The notes under the pieces were generated by a model, which searched no databases, was not told where the DNA came from, and saw only the letters and a list, made by a program, of their open reading frames with translations. DNA of 64,000 nucleotides from a bacterium (GTDB lineage Bacteria; Zhuqueibacterota; Zhuqueibacteria; Residuimicrobiales; Residuimicrobiaceae), in the NCBI GenBank assembly GCA_029565685.1, contig JAKQNR010000022.1, positions 492,035-556,034 of the forward strand, written 5' to 3'. Every line of letters starts with the position of its first letter. The first letter of the stretch is position 1. Made by a program: the position numbers and the translations under genes. Below, in pieces: positions 28,146-35,978 of the stretch.

Positions 28146-28214
28146 AGAAATTGACACCAGGCCGCAGCAAAATTGCCGAGTGTTCTTTGCCGTCTTTATG
28201 GAAATAATGCAATC

Positions 28215-29990
28215 ATGCCATTGAATGAGCCGGGAAATTTTAAAAGAAGATTCAAGCAGTTCAGCGCCGGGCTGGCGAGTCAATCCCAGTATCAAGGAGC
28301 GTTGCGGTTCGTGATGCGCGCTCTGTCCGGCCTATGCGATGCTGGCAGAGGGATTTTGTTGATCACCAGAGAAACGGACAAATGGCTCAGTTTTGAAAAA
28401 GCCGTGGGATTCAGGTCCGCTGTGACTTCTGCTGCCTTGAGTAAAACGGATCCGCTTCATAGGCTGCTTCATTCCACCGGATCACCGCAATTTATCCAAG
28501 CCGGTTCTGCAGCCGCTCAAGCATTACAACAATCCGCTTTTATACGCAAGCTCGGCGTCAAGTGGATTCCGAGCCTGCTGCTGCCGCTGAACATCGACGA
28601 TACACTATGGGGGGCATGGTTGTGCGACTCCCCTGCCTCTTTTCAGCCCCGTCTCGAGTACAGGGCGCCGTTGCTGTTAGAGGCCGGCAGGAAGACGGCG
28701 CTGGCACTGCGTCATGCCCGGATGACCTATCTGTTGCGCCGCACCTCGCTGGAAAAAGATCTTTTGCTCGCTCTGTCGCGAAAAATTAACGCCACTTTGG
28801 ACTTGGACCAGTTGCTCGAAACGATTTTGGACAGCCTGCAGCAGGTGGTGCCCTATGATAAGGGATCGATTTTTCTGCTCGATCCGCGCGGCAAATCCAT
28901 TGCCCGTTCAGTTCATCGTGGTCCCGCGCCGTTATTGAACGACCGGTGCTTTGCCCAGAAGAGAGAAGGCTTGTGCGCGTGGGTGCTGCAGAACAACAAA
29001 GCAGTGGTGGTTCATGATGTGTCCAAAGATCCTCGTTATTTTCCCATGTATCTGGACACACAATCGGAATTAGATGTGCCGCTGGTTCATCATGAACGCA
29101 TTTTGGGTGTTTTAAACCTGGAGAGCAATCAAAAGGCGGCCTTTCAAAAAAACCAACGAAAACTCGTCCAGGCCGTTGCCGGGCAGGCGGCGGTGGCCAT
29201 CGATCACGCCTGGCTCTATGCAGAGGCCATGGAAAAAAAAGAGATGGAACGCGAGTTGAACATCGCCAGACAACTCCAGCGTGTGTTGTTGCCGCGGCGC
29301 TGGCCAGTGGTGGATGGCTATGATTTCGCTGCTTTGAACATACCCAGTCGGGCAGTCGGCGGCGATCTCTATGACTGCATTCAGCTCTCATCTCACCGCA
29401 TCGGCATCACCATCGGCGATGTGGCGGGAAAGGGGATACCAGGCGCCCTGCTCATGGCCACACTGTATTCAACCTATCGCAGCATGGTGCGGATGCCGGT
29501 TCCGGTGAATGAAATGATTTTTGAATTGAACAACGTGCTAAAGGACCGCATCTCCAATCAAAGTTATATCACCTTCTTCTATGGCGTGTTGTCCACTGAA
29601 ACCGATGAGCTGTTTTACTGCAACGCCGGGCACTGTCCTCCGATTCTGCTGCATGCGGACGGCCGCTGGGAAACGCTGGAGGCAGGCGGAACTGTTCTTG
29701 GCTTTGTCCATAATGCGCCCTATGAGCTGGGACGCATTCAGCTTCAAGCCGGCGATCTCATCTTTCTCTATACCGATGGAATCACCGAGGCTATGGATCC
29801 AAAAGGGGAGTTCTACGGTGAGGATCGACTTTTGACGAATTTACGCGAATGGCGCCGATTGCCGGTAAAAGGCATATTGCGAAACGCTTTTCGCACGATC
29901 AAATCTTTTTCCAATGATGCACGGCTGCAGGACGATTTTACCGCTATGGCCGTCGCGGTCAAGCCTAAACAAAATAAAGGTATCTACTGA
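28215..29990 (+). CDS. GAF-domain serine phosphatase (RsbU/SpoIIE type)
   Basis: A 591-residue cytoplasmic regulator. An unassigned N-terminal region (1 to about 195) is followed by a GAF domain (about 200-345, LLETILDSLQQVVPYDKGSIFL to QAAVAIDHAW), a linker helix (ERELNIARQLQRVLLP), and a PP2C/SpoIIE phosphatase (about 375-585). Metal-binding aspartates are visible in GGDLYD, GDVAGKG, TDGITEAMD and DDFTAMAV. Such proteins dephosphorylate an anti-sigma antagonist; no partner is next to it. The ATG at 28215 is chosen over an upstream TTG, without a strong ribosome site. Confidence 0.82.
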   Translation: MPLNEPGNFKRRFKQFSAGLASQSQYQGALRFVMRALSGLCDAGRGILLITRETDKWLSFEKAVGFRSAVTSAALSKTDPLHRLLHSTGSPQFIQAGSAAAQALQQSAFIRKLGVKWIPSLLLPLNIDDTLWGAWLCDSPASFQPRLEYRAPLLLEAGRKTALALRHARMTYLLRRTSLEKDLLLALSRKINATLDLDQLLETILDSLQQVVPYDKGSIFLLDPRGKSIARSVHRGPAPLLNDRCFAQKREGLCAWVLQNNKAVVVHDVSKDPRYFPMYLDTQSELDVPLVHHERILGVLNLESNQKAAFQKNQRKLVQAVAGQAAVAIDHAWLYAEAMEKKEMERELNIARQLQRVLLPRRWPVVDGYDFAALNIPSRAVGGDLYDCIQLSSHRIGITIGDVAGKGIPGALLMATLYSTYRSMVRMPVPVNEMIFELNNVLKDRISNQSYITFFYGVLSTETDELFYCNAGHCPPILLHADGRWETLEAGGTVLGFVHNAPYELGRIQLQAGDLIFLYTDGITEAMDPKGEFYGEDRLLTNLREWRRLPVKGILRNAFRTIKSFSNDARLQDDFTAMAVAVKPKQNKGIY

Positions 29991-30003
29991 AGGGAATCCC
30001 AGA

Positions 30004-30630
30004 ATGGCTTTGTTGCCGGTTATCAAATACGGCCATCCCACTTTACGCAAACGAGCGCAGCGCTGCCAGGCCAACGAGATATCGCCGACGTTTATCGCCG
30101 ATCTGATCCAGACGATGTACGCGGAGGACGGCGTTGGGCTGGCCGCCAATCAGGTGAATGTGGACAAGCAGGTTCTGGTGGCCCGGGATCCTGATAAAAG
30201 CAGCCTGTATGTATTGATCAATCCCCGGATCATGGCCCAGAGCGAAAAAACGGTGGTGCAGGTGGAGGGTTGTCTCAGTCTGCCGCAGCTGCAGGCCGAG
30301 GTCCCGCGCGCCTTTAAAATAGAGGTGCAAGCGGTGGATCCAGACGGTCAACCCATCCACATCAAAGCCAAGGATTATTTCGCCCGCGTGCTGCAGCACG
30401 AGATTGACCATCTGAACGGCATTCTCTACATCGATCGAGCGGATCTGACCACTTTGGTCTGGCTGGAAAAAAAAGAGGACGGGCGCGAGGAGGAGGAGCT
30501 CGTCCGGCAGCCGATTACACTACAAGAAGTGCAAAAAAGGTTCACTGCCCGTTATCATAAACAACTTGATAAAGTGGTTTTTCATTCCGATCAACGAACA
30601 GGACCTGCGAGTGCCACCCATGACGCGTGA
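30004..30630 (+). CDS. def: Peptide deformylase
   Basis: A 208-residue metalloenzyme removing the formyl group from new proteins. All three motifs are intact: GVGLAANQ (43-50), EGCLSLP with Cys90, and QHEIDHLNG with His132, Glu133 and His136. A C-terminal tail beyond about residue 165 is longer than in the E. coli enzyme. AAGGGA stands 8 bases before the ATG; an open frame further upstream lies inside the phosphatase gene. The usual partner fmt is absent. The 3' end overlaps the next gene by 11 bases. Confidence 0.95.
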   Translation: MALLPVIKYGHPTLRKRAQRCQANEISPTFIADLIQTMYAEDGVGLAANQVNVDKQVLVARDPDKSSLYVLINPRIMAQSEKTVVQVEGCLSLPQLQAEVPRAFKIEVQAVDPDGQPIHIKAKDYFARVLQHEIDHLNGILYIDRADLTTLVWLEKKEDGREEEELVRQPITLQEVQKRFTARYHKQLDKVVFHSDQRTGPASATHDA

Positions 30631-31825
30631 TGATCTGCGGATTGAAAAGCTCCGCTCGATCCTGCTATCCTCTTTCCCCCAGTTGACGCCTGAATCCCTG
30701 CATGTGGTTAAAAGTCCCTACCGTGTCTGCCCGTTGGGAGCTCATGTGGACCATCAGCTGGGATTGGTCACCGGCATGACGGTCGACAGGAATGTGCTCC
30801 TGGTTTATGCGGTGCACCCCAAACCGGAAGTGCGCTTGCTCAGTGTTAATTTTCCCGGCCAGGTTTCGTTTTCGTTAGATGACATTCCGGCCAAGCAGGA
30901 GCTCGATTGGGGCAATTATGCCCGGGGCGCGGCCTACGCTCTAAAAAAGAAATACACGTTATCCAACGGAATCATCGGCGTCATCGAAGGGAATCTACCG
31001 GTGGGCGGCCTGAGCTCTTCCGCTGCGGTGGGCATCGCATATCTGCTGGCGCTGGAGCAGGCCAACAACATCAAGCCGGATCCCATCGCCAATATCGAAT
31101 GGGACCGCCAGATTGAAAACGAGTATATCGGATTGAACAACGGCATTCTCGATCAATCCACTATCCTGCTTTCCGAGACGAATAAATTGCTTTGTTTGGA
31201 TTGCCAGGACAGCCGTTATGAGCTGGTGCCGCCAGCGCCTTCTTTGCCCTCCTTTAATATTCTGGTCGTCTATTCAGGCATCAGCAAGTTCTTGGGCAAG
31301 ACCGGCTACAATTCCAGAGTGGCGGAATGTCATCTGGCAGCGCTGGAACTCTATCGTCTGGCGCGAAATCAGGATCCACCTGATCAGCTGCGGCTTCGGC
31401 ATATCTCGGTGGAAGAATTCCGGCGTTTCAGCGGACAGCTCAACGTTGTATCAAAAAAGCGCAGCAGCCATTTTTTCGGCGAATTGCAGCGAGTTCAGCA
31501 GGGTATGGAGGCGTGGCGTCAAGGCGATCTCGATTCCTTCGGCAGGTTGATGACCGCCTCGGGCGCCAGCAGCATCGAAAATTATGAATGCGGCAGTCCA
31601 CATCTGATCACTATCTATGAATTGCTGCGGAGTCTGTCCGGGGTCTATGGCACGCGATTCAGCGGCGCCGGATTTCGCGGCTGTTGCATCGCCTTTATCG
31701 ATCCCGAACATGCGCCGGCCATCTGCCGCAGGATTGAGAAAGAATACCCCCGCCGTCATCCGGACATCGCCGATGTTTTTGAAATTCATGTCTGTAACAT
31801 GGATCATGGAGCTCGTATCTTATGA
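30620..31825 (+). CDS. Galacturonokinase-like GHMP kinase
   Basis: A 401-residue GHMP-family sugar kinase. Instead of the galactokinase signature (GRVNLIGEHTDY) it has SPYRVCPLGAHVDHQ at residues 32-46, which I recall as the mark of plant galacturonokinase (GALAK). Other parts also fit that enzyme: GNYARGAAYAL, GLSSSAAVGIAYLLALE (ATP loop, 130-146), GILDQSTILLS with Asp178 as base, SSIENYECGS and RFSGAGFRGCC near the end. The likely reaction is ATP-dependent 1-phosphorylation of a hexuronic acid or galactose. The nucleotidyltransferase gene overlapping its stop (ATGA) fits onward conversion to a nucleotide sugar. The assignment is from memory of family sequences, not alignment. Confidence 0.75.
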   Translation: MTRDDLRIEKLRSILLSSFPQLTPESLHVVKSPYRVCPLGAHVDHQLGLVTGMTVDRNVLLVYAVHPKPEVRLLSVNFPGQVSFSLDDIPAKQELDWGNYARGAAYALKKKYTLSNGIIGVIEGNLPVGGLSSSAAVGIAYLLALEQANNIKPDPIANIEWDRQIENEYIGLNNGILDQSTILLSETNKLLCLDCQDSRYELVPPAPSLPSFNILVVYSGISKFLGKTGYNSRVAECHLAALELYRLARNQDPPDQLRLRHISVEEFRRFSGQLNVVSKKRSSHFFGELQRVQQGMEAWRQGDLDSFGRLMTASGASSIENYECGSPHLITIYELLRSLSGVYGTRFSGAGFRGCCIAFIDPEHAPAICRRIEKEYPRRHPDIADVFEIHVCNMDHGARIL

Positions 31826-32586
31826 AAGCACTGGTGCTCGCCGCTGGCTATGCCACCCGTTTATATCCGCTCACCAGAGATTTCCCCAAGCCGCTGCTCA
31901 CTGTCGGCAAAAAGGCGATCCTGGACTATCTGCTTGATAATATGAAAAATCTGGCCGGCCTTGAAGCCGTGTATGTAGTGACCAATTCCAAGTTCACTCC
32001 GCATTTTCAATCCTGGGCAAATACACTGCGCTCCGCTGCAGAACCGCCGCCCTGGCCTGTGGAGATAATCGATGACGGCACGGATAGCAATGAAACCAGG
32101 CGGGGGGCGGTGGCGGATATGTGGTATGCCATTGAAACAAAAGGGATCAACGATGATCTGTTGGTCTCTGCAGGCGACAATATCTACACCTTTAACCTGG
32201 CCGATTTTCAACGCTTCTTTTCAGAGAGAAAAAGCGACATTGTACTGTCCTTTCGCATCACCTCGCTGGAAAAATTGCGCCGCACCGGAGTGCTGCAGGT
32301 GGATGCATTGAGCCGTGTAATCGGTTTTGAAGAAAAACCTGCTCAACCCAAGTCGGACTTGGGCTGTCCGGCGCTCTATCTTTTGCAAAAGAGCACCCTT
32401 GCTTTGATCCCTGCTTATCTGAACCAGGGCGGCAATCCCGATGCGCCCGGCTATTTCATCTCTTGGCTGTATCAACAGCATCCTATCTACGCTTTTCTGA
32501 TGACCCGGCCCTATTATGATGTCGGAAATCTCGATTCATATCATCGCATTTGTCAGCAGATCGAGACATTCGGCTTTTCTTATTGA
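31822..32586 (+). CDS. Sugar-1-phosphate nucleotidyltransferase
   Basis: A 254-residue enzyme of the glucose-1-phosphate thymidylyl/uridylyltransferase fold. It opens KALVLAAGYATRLYPLTRDFPKPLL with the catalytic Arg and Lys, has SAGDNIYTFNL (metal Asp) and GVLQVDALSRVIGFEEKP (sugar-binding), and ends WxxDVGN-like (YYDVGNLDSYH). It has no extra acyltransferase domain. The start overlaps the kinase stop by four bases, so the two are coupled and probably act in turn. Product nucleotide (UDP, dTDP) cannot be told from sequence. Confidence 0.82.
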   Translation: MKALVLAAGYATRLYPLTRDFPKPLLTVGKKAILDYLLDNMKNLAGLEAVYVVTNSKFTPHFQSWANTLRSAAEPPPWPVEIIDDGTDSNETRRGAVADMWYAIETKGINDDLLVSAGDNIYTFNLADFQRFFSERKSDIVLSFRITSLEKLRRTGVLQVDALSRVIGFEEKPAQPKSDLGCPALYLLQKSTLALIPAYLNQGGNPDAPGYFISWLYQQHPIYAFLMTRPYYDVGNLDSYHRICQQIETFGFSY

Positions 32587-32652
32587 TTTTCTTGATAGTT
32601 TTGCCTATTTTCTTCAAAGGGTTATTTACTGACCGAAGGTACAGGAGTTGGT

Positions 32653-33624
32653 ATGGAGTCGCGCAATCAAGCTTATATCGGTCTGGATTTGGGCGGAACT
32701 TTTCTTAAATATGCTCTGGCTGACGAAAAAGGCGGCATTTTGATCAAATCCAAGCGGCCCAGCCAGGGCGACCAAAAAAAAGAGGCTATTTTTTCCAACA
32801 TTTTTTTTGCTATCGATGAAATGGCGCAAGCCGCTCAGGCACGGCAGCTGGAGATCGCGGCCATTGGTATGGGCAGTCCGGGCGCCATCGATTACAATCA
32901 ATGCCGGCTTTTAGGCAACACACCTAATTTGCCCGATTGGGGGGATGCAGAGATCCGTAAAGAGATCGGTAAACATTATCCTTTTCCCATCTGGGCGGAT
33001 AACGACGCCAATGTGGCGGCGCTGGCCGAGGTGCGGCAAGGGGCGGCACGCGGCTATAAATATGTCATCGCCATTACCCTGGGCACCGGCATCGGCGGCG
33101 GTGTGATCATCAATGATGAAATTTTTCGCGGATCGCATTTCTCAGGCGCTGAGCTGGGCCATATGTCCATCGATTATAATGGGTTGCCCTGCGGATGCGG
33201 CGGCGTCGGTTGCATCGAAGCCTATGCTTCCGCGCCGGCCATGGTTCGCAACTATGTGGGTAAGCTGCAGAAAAGCAGGACAATGGTGCCGTCCATGGTG
33301 AACACAGAGTTGATTTTTGCCAATGCCCAAAACGGCGACCAAGCAGCCATGCAGGTCATCGACGAAACCTGTGAATATCTCGGCGCTGCACTGGCGAGCT
33401 TTACGAATATTTTTAATCCTGAGATTTTTGTCATCGGCGGGGGAGTGGCTGATGCCGGCGATGAGTTCATGACCCGCATCTGGAATGCATTAGTGAAACG
33501 AGCCATGGATGCGCCGCTGCGCAACCTCAAGCTGGTCCGGGCACACCTGGGCAACGACGCCGGCGTGGTTGGGGCGATCTGTCTGGCCATGGACGCCGTT
33601 CGCGCGGCCAAGATCACAAGGTAA
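32653..33624 (+). CDS. ROK-family sugar kinase
   Basis: A 323-residue glucokinase-like ROK protein with an N-terminal phosphate loop (YIGLDLGGTFLKYAL), DNDANVAALAE with the catalytic Asp, LGTGIGGGVII, and the zinc motif GLPCGCGGVGCIEAYAS (Cys180, 182, 187). It phosphorylates a hexose such as glucose, GlcNAc or ManNAc. There is no DNA-binding N-terminus, so it is a kinase rather than a repressor. It is 66 bases after the nucleotidyltransferase and 7 bases before the acetate kinase-like gene. Confidence 0.85.
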   Translation: MESRNQAYIGLDLGGTFLKYALADEKGGILIKSKRPSQGDQKKEAIFSNIFFAIDEMAQAAQARQLEIAAIGMGSPGAIDYNQCRLLGNTPNLPDWGDAEIRKEIGKHYPFPIWADNDANVAALAEVRQGAARGYKYVIAITLGTGIGGGVIINDEIFRGSHFSGAELGHMSIDYNGLPCGCGGVGCIEAYASAPAMVRNYVGKLQKSRTMVPSMVNTELIFANAQNGDQAAMQVIDETCEYLGAALASFTNIFNPEIFVIGGGVADAGDEFMTRIWNALVKRAMDAPLRNLKLVRAHLGNDAGVVGAICLAMDAVRAAKITR

Positions 33625-33631
33625 GCAGACC

Positions 33632-34828
33632 ATGAAAATACTGATTGCCAATGTGGGCAGCACCTCTTTCAAATTCAAACTCTTTGAGATGAAGGACGAA
33701 GAGATGCTGGCTCTGGGGAGAATTGAAAACATCGGGTCTGAACGCTCTTCCTACTCGATGCAGTGTAAAGACCATAAGATACAAGGAACAGCCTCCTACG
33801 CTGATTATGAACAAGCTGTACTCGCGGCCATTGGTTTCCTCACTGAGGGGGAGCATGCCTGTCTGAACGCACTCTCGGACATCGCAGCCGTCGGCTTTAA
33901 AACCGTGCACGGCAAAGGGATTCAGGAGTGCAGACATCTCGATGAGCCGGCTCTGCAGGCCATGGAGGCCTACACGTTTCTGGCGCCAGCACATAATCCG
34001 CCTTATATCAAGGCCATCCGCATTTTCGCCAAATTAATCCCTGCGGTGCCGCGCATCGGCCTCTTTGAACCTGCGTTTCACCGGGATATTCCAGCGCACG
34101 CCTACACCTATGGCCTGCCGGCTGAACTGGCGGCAAAACATGCCATCCGCAAGTATGGATTTCACGGCGCTTCGCATCGTTGGATCGCAGAACGGACGCC
34201 GCAGTTGTTAAATGCAGCGCCCGACTCCCTGCGGATCATCTCTTGTCACCTTGGCGGCAGTTCTTCCATCTGCGCCATTCGCAACGGCCGTTCGCTGGAC
34301 ACCAGTATGGGCTTTTCACCTCAGAGTGGCGTGCTCAATGCCAAACGATGCGGCGACCTGGACCCCTTCATTCCTCTTTTTCTGCAGAAGGAGGAACAAT
34401 GGTCTGCCGAACAGGTTTCCAAAGTGCTCAATTCGCAGAGCGGACTGGCCGGCATCTCCGGCATTCCATCCGGCGATATGAAAGAGATCATCGATGCGGC
34501 GGATCAGGGTTCTGAGAAAGCGCAGCTCGCCATCGATACCTTTTGCTATGGCGTTCTTCACTATATCGGCGCCTACTACCTGGTTCTGCAAGGGCTGGAC
34601 GCTCTGGTATTCACCGGCGGTATCGGCGAGCGCGGCTCTCTAATCCGCCATCGAGTATGCCAGCACCTGGAATTCCTCGGAGTGGAACTGGATCAAAAAG
34701 CCAACCAGCACGCAACCGGAGAAGTGAAAATTTCCACACCGACTTCATCCATTCAAGTTCTGGTGATTCCAGCCAATGAAGAGTTGATCGTAGCCAGGGA
34801 AGCCAAAGCTTTGCTGGAACGGAGTTGA
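33632..34828 (+). CDS. Divergent acetate kinase-family protein
   Basis: A 398-residue ASKHA-fold acyl kinase. Most acetate kinase marks are present: Asn7 in NVGSTSFK, LAPAHNPP, FHGASHRWI, SLDTSMGFSP, Arg239 in KRCGDLDP, FTGGIGER and IPANEE with Glu384. Two usual catalytic positions differ: Lys90 replaces the Arg of HRVVHGG, and Glu146 replaces the Asp of FDTAFH; HLGNGAS reads HLGGSSS. It may use another acyl phosphate or be less active. The ATG at 33632 begins at the family start; no pta gene is nearby. It closes the sugar kinase group. Confidence 0.8.
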   Translation: MKILIANVGSTSFKFKLFEMKDEEMLALGRIENIGSERSSYSMQCKDHKIQGTASYADYEQAVLAAIGFLTEGEHACLNALSDIAAVGFKTVHGKGIQECRHLDEPALQAMEAYTFLAPAHNPPYIKAIRIFAKLIPAVPRIGLFEPAFHRDIPAHAYTYGLPAELAAKHAIRKYGFHGASHRWIAERTPQLLNAAPDSLRIISCHLGGSSSICAIRNGRSLDTSMGFSPQSGVLNAKRCGDLDPFIPLFLQKEEQWSAEQVSKVLNSQSGLAGISGIPSGDMKEIIDAADQGSEKAQLAIDTFCYGVLHYIGAYYLVLQGLDALVFTGGIGERGSLIRHRVCQHLEFLGVELDQKANQHATGEVKISTPTSSIQVLVIPANEELIVAREAKALLERS

Positions 34829-34837
34829 TTTTTTTTA

Positions 34838-34866
34838 TTGCAATTAACAATTAATTTTCGTAAACT
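34838..34866 (+). promoter_or_regulatory. Putative promoter of the his leader
   Basis: TTGCAA (34838-34843) and TAAACT (34861-34866) are 17 bases apart, each matching four of six consensus bases. Transcription would start near 34873, almost at the leader peptide ATG. A rival pair, TTAACA (34844-34849) and TAGACT (34866-34871), is 16 apart. Confidence 0.4.
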
Positions 34867-34871
34867 AGACT

Positions 34872-34940
34872 ATGAAAATGATGAATGATAAATATAACCA
34901 TGCCGTTAATCCTCATTGTGTTCATCCCGGAGCCCGATAA
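34872..34940 (+). CDS. Candidate histidine leader peptide
   Basis: A 22-codon frame (ATG AAA ATG ATG ... TAA) encodes a peptide with His at positions 10, 15 and 18, ending HPGAR. Three His in nine codons directly ahead of a terminator and hisG is what a translation attenuator needs. It has no clear ribosome site; two further in-frame ATG codons follow at positions 3 and 4. If the promoter at 34838 is right, the message would be nearly leaderless. Its His content is modest compared with the seven-His E. coli leader, so it is a candidate and not proven. Confidence 0.55.
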   Translation: MKMMNDKYNHAVNPHCVHPGAR

Positions 34941-34943
34941 CGA

Positions 34944-34993
34944 TTTGGTATGGTTTTACAAGACTGCTGCAACAGCCCGCTAAACCTAACCAG
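34944..34993 (+). promoter_or_regulatory. Candidate antiterminator of the his attenuator
   Basis: The bases GGTATGGTTT (34947-34956) can pair, with two central mismatches, to AAACCTAACC (34982-34991), which is exactly the loop of the downstream terminator. Extra T-A and T-G pairs extend the outer end. Forming it would block the terminator stem. The upstream arm lies 6 bases past the leader stop codon, so a ribosome reaching the stop would cover it, while one stalled at a His codon would leave it free. Confidence 0.5.
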
Positions 34994-35007
34994 CGGGCTT
35001 TTTTTTT
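34974..35007 (+). terminator. Intrinsic terminator in the hisG leader (attenuator)
   Basis: An eight-base-pair GC-rich stem, AGCCCGCT (34974-34981) with AGCGGGCT (34992-34999), ten-base loop, followed by an unbroken T-run to 35007. It ends 42 bases before the hisG ATG, so it must be read through for his expression. Confidence 0.9.
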
Positions 35008-35049
35008 ACTGAGCCGGTTCACTCTTTGTTCACCCTTTAAGGAGATTGT

Positions 35050-35946
35050 ATGGTTGATTGGAATGGTCTGGATCCCCGCGTGCTCAAGATCGGTCTGCCC
35101 AAAGGCAGCTTGCAGGAAGCGACCTTTCGCCTGCTGGCCAAAGCGGGCTTTCATTTTTCGGTCAGTGACCGATCCTATTTTCCTTCCATTGATGATGCAG
35201 AGATTCAAGCCATCCTCATTCGGGCGCAGGAAATAGCTAAATATGTCGAGGACGGCATTTTCGATATCGGTTTGACCGGAAGAGATTGGACCATGGAATG
35301 CCGCGCCGACGTGATCGAGGTGGCGGAGCTCACTTATGCCAAGTTGACCATGCGGCCGGTCAAGTGGGTGCTGGCAGTGCCCGTCGATTCGCACATCAAA
35401 TCAGTGCAGGATCTCCAGGGCAAGCGGATCGCTACAGAACTGGTCAATTTAACCCGCGATTATCTGGCGCAGCATCACATTCAGGCGGAGGTGGAGTTCT
35501 CCTGGGGCGCCACAGAGGTCAAAGCGCCCACCCTGGTCGATGCCATCGTTGAAGTCACGGAGACCGGCAGTTCATTGCGGGCGAACAATCTTCGCATCGT
35601 CGAGACCCTGTTAGAGTCCAGAACCTTGCTGATCGCGAACAAGGAGAGCTGGAACAACCCAGAAAAGCGCGAAAAGATCGAAAATATTAACATGATGCTT
35701 CAAGGTGCGATCTGCGCAGAGGGCAAAGTGGGTCTTAAAATGAATGTACACCGAGACAGACTGGACAGCGTAATGAACGAACTGCCGGCCATGAAACGAC
35801 CCACCATCTCGCCGTTGCATGGCTCTGACTGGGTGGCGGTCGAGACCATCATCGAAGAGGGGTCGGTGCGCAATTTGATCCCAAGGCTCAAACGGGCTGG
35901 AGCTGAGGATATTATTGAATTTCCGCTTAATAAAGTGATCTATTAA
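35050..35946 (+). CDS. hisG: ATP phosphoribosyltransferase, long form
   Basis: A 298-residue enzyme catalysing the first step of histidine synthesis (ATP plus PRPP). It opens [13 protein letters not shown], has DIGLTGRDW and the PRPP-binding [14 protein letters not shown], and carries the extra C-terminal regulatory domain (from about 225) of the long, histidine-inhibited HisG, so no HisZ is needed. AAGGAG lies 6 bases before the ATG. It is the first structural gene after the attenuator at 34872-35007. Confidence 0.96.
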   Translation: MVDWNGLDPRVLKIGLPKGSLQEATFRLLAKAGFHFSVSDRSYFPSIDDAEIQAILIRAQEIAKYVEDGIFDIGLTGRDWTMECRADVIEVAELTYAKLTMRPVKWVLAVPVDSHIKSVQDLQGKRIATELVNLTRDYLAQHHIQAEVEFSWGATEVKAPTLVDAIVEVTETGSSLRANNLRIVETLLESRTLLIANKESWNNPEKREKIENINMMLQGAICAEGKVGLKMNVHRDRLDSVMNELPAMKRPTISPLHGSDWVAVETIIEEGSVRNLIPRLKRAGAEDIIEFPLNKVIY

Positions 35947-35978
35947 ACCATTACATTATAAAAACTCGGAGCTGCCGC

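Noticed and set aside
34872..35049. T-box riboswitch before hisG
   Set aside because: I see no T-box consensus or specifier stem; the leader peptide model fits better.
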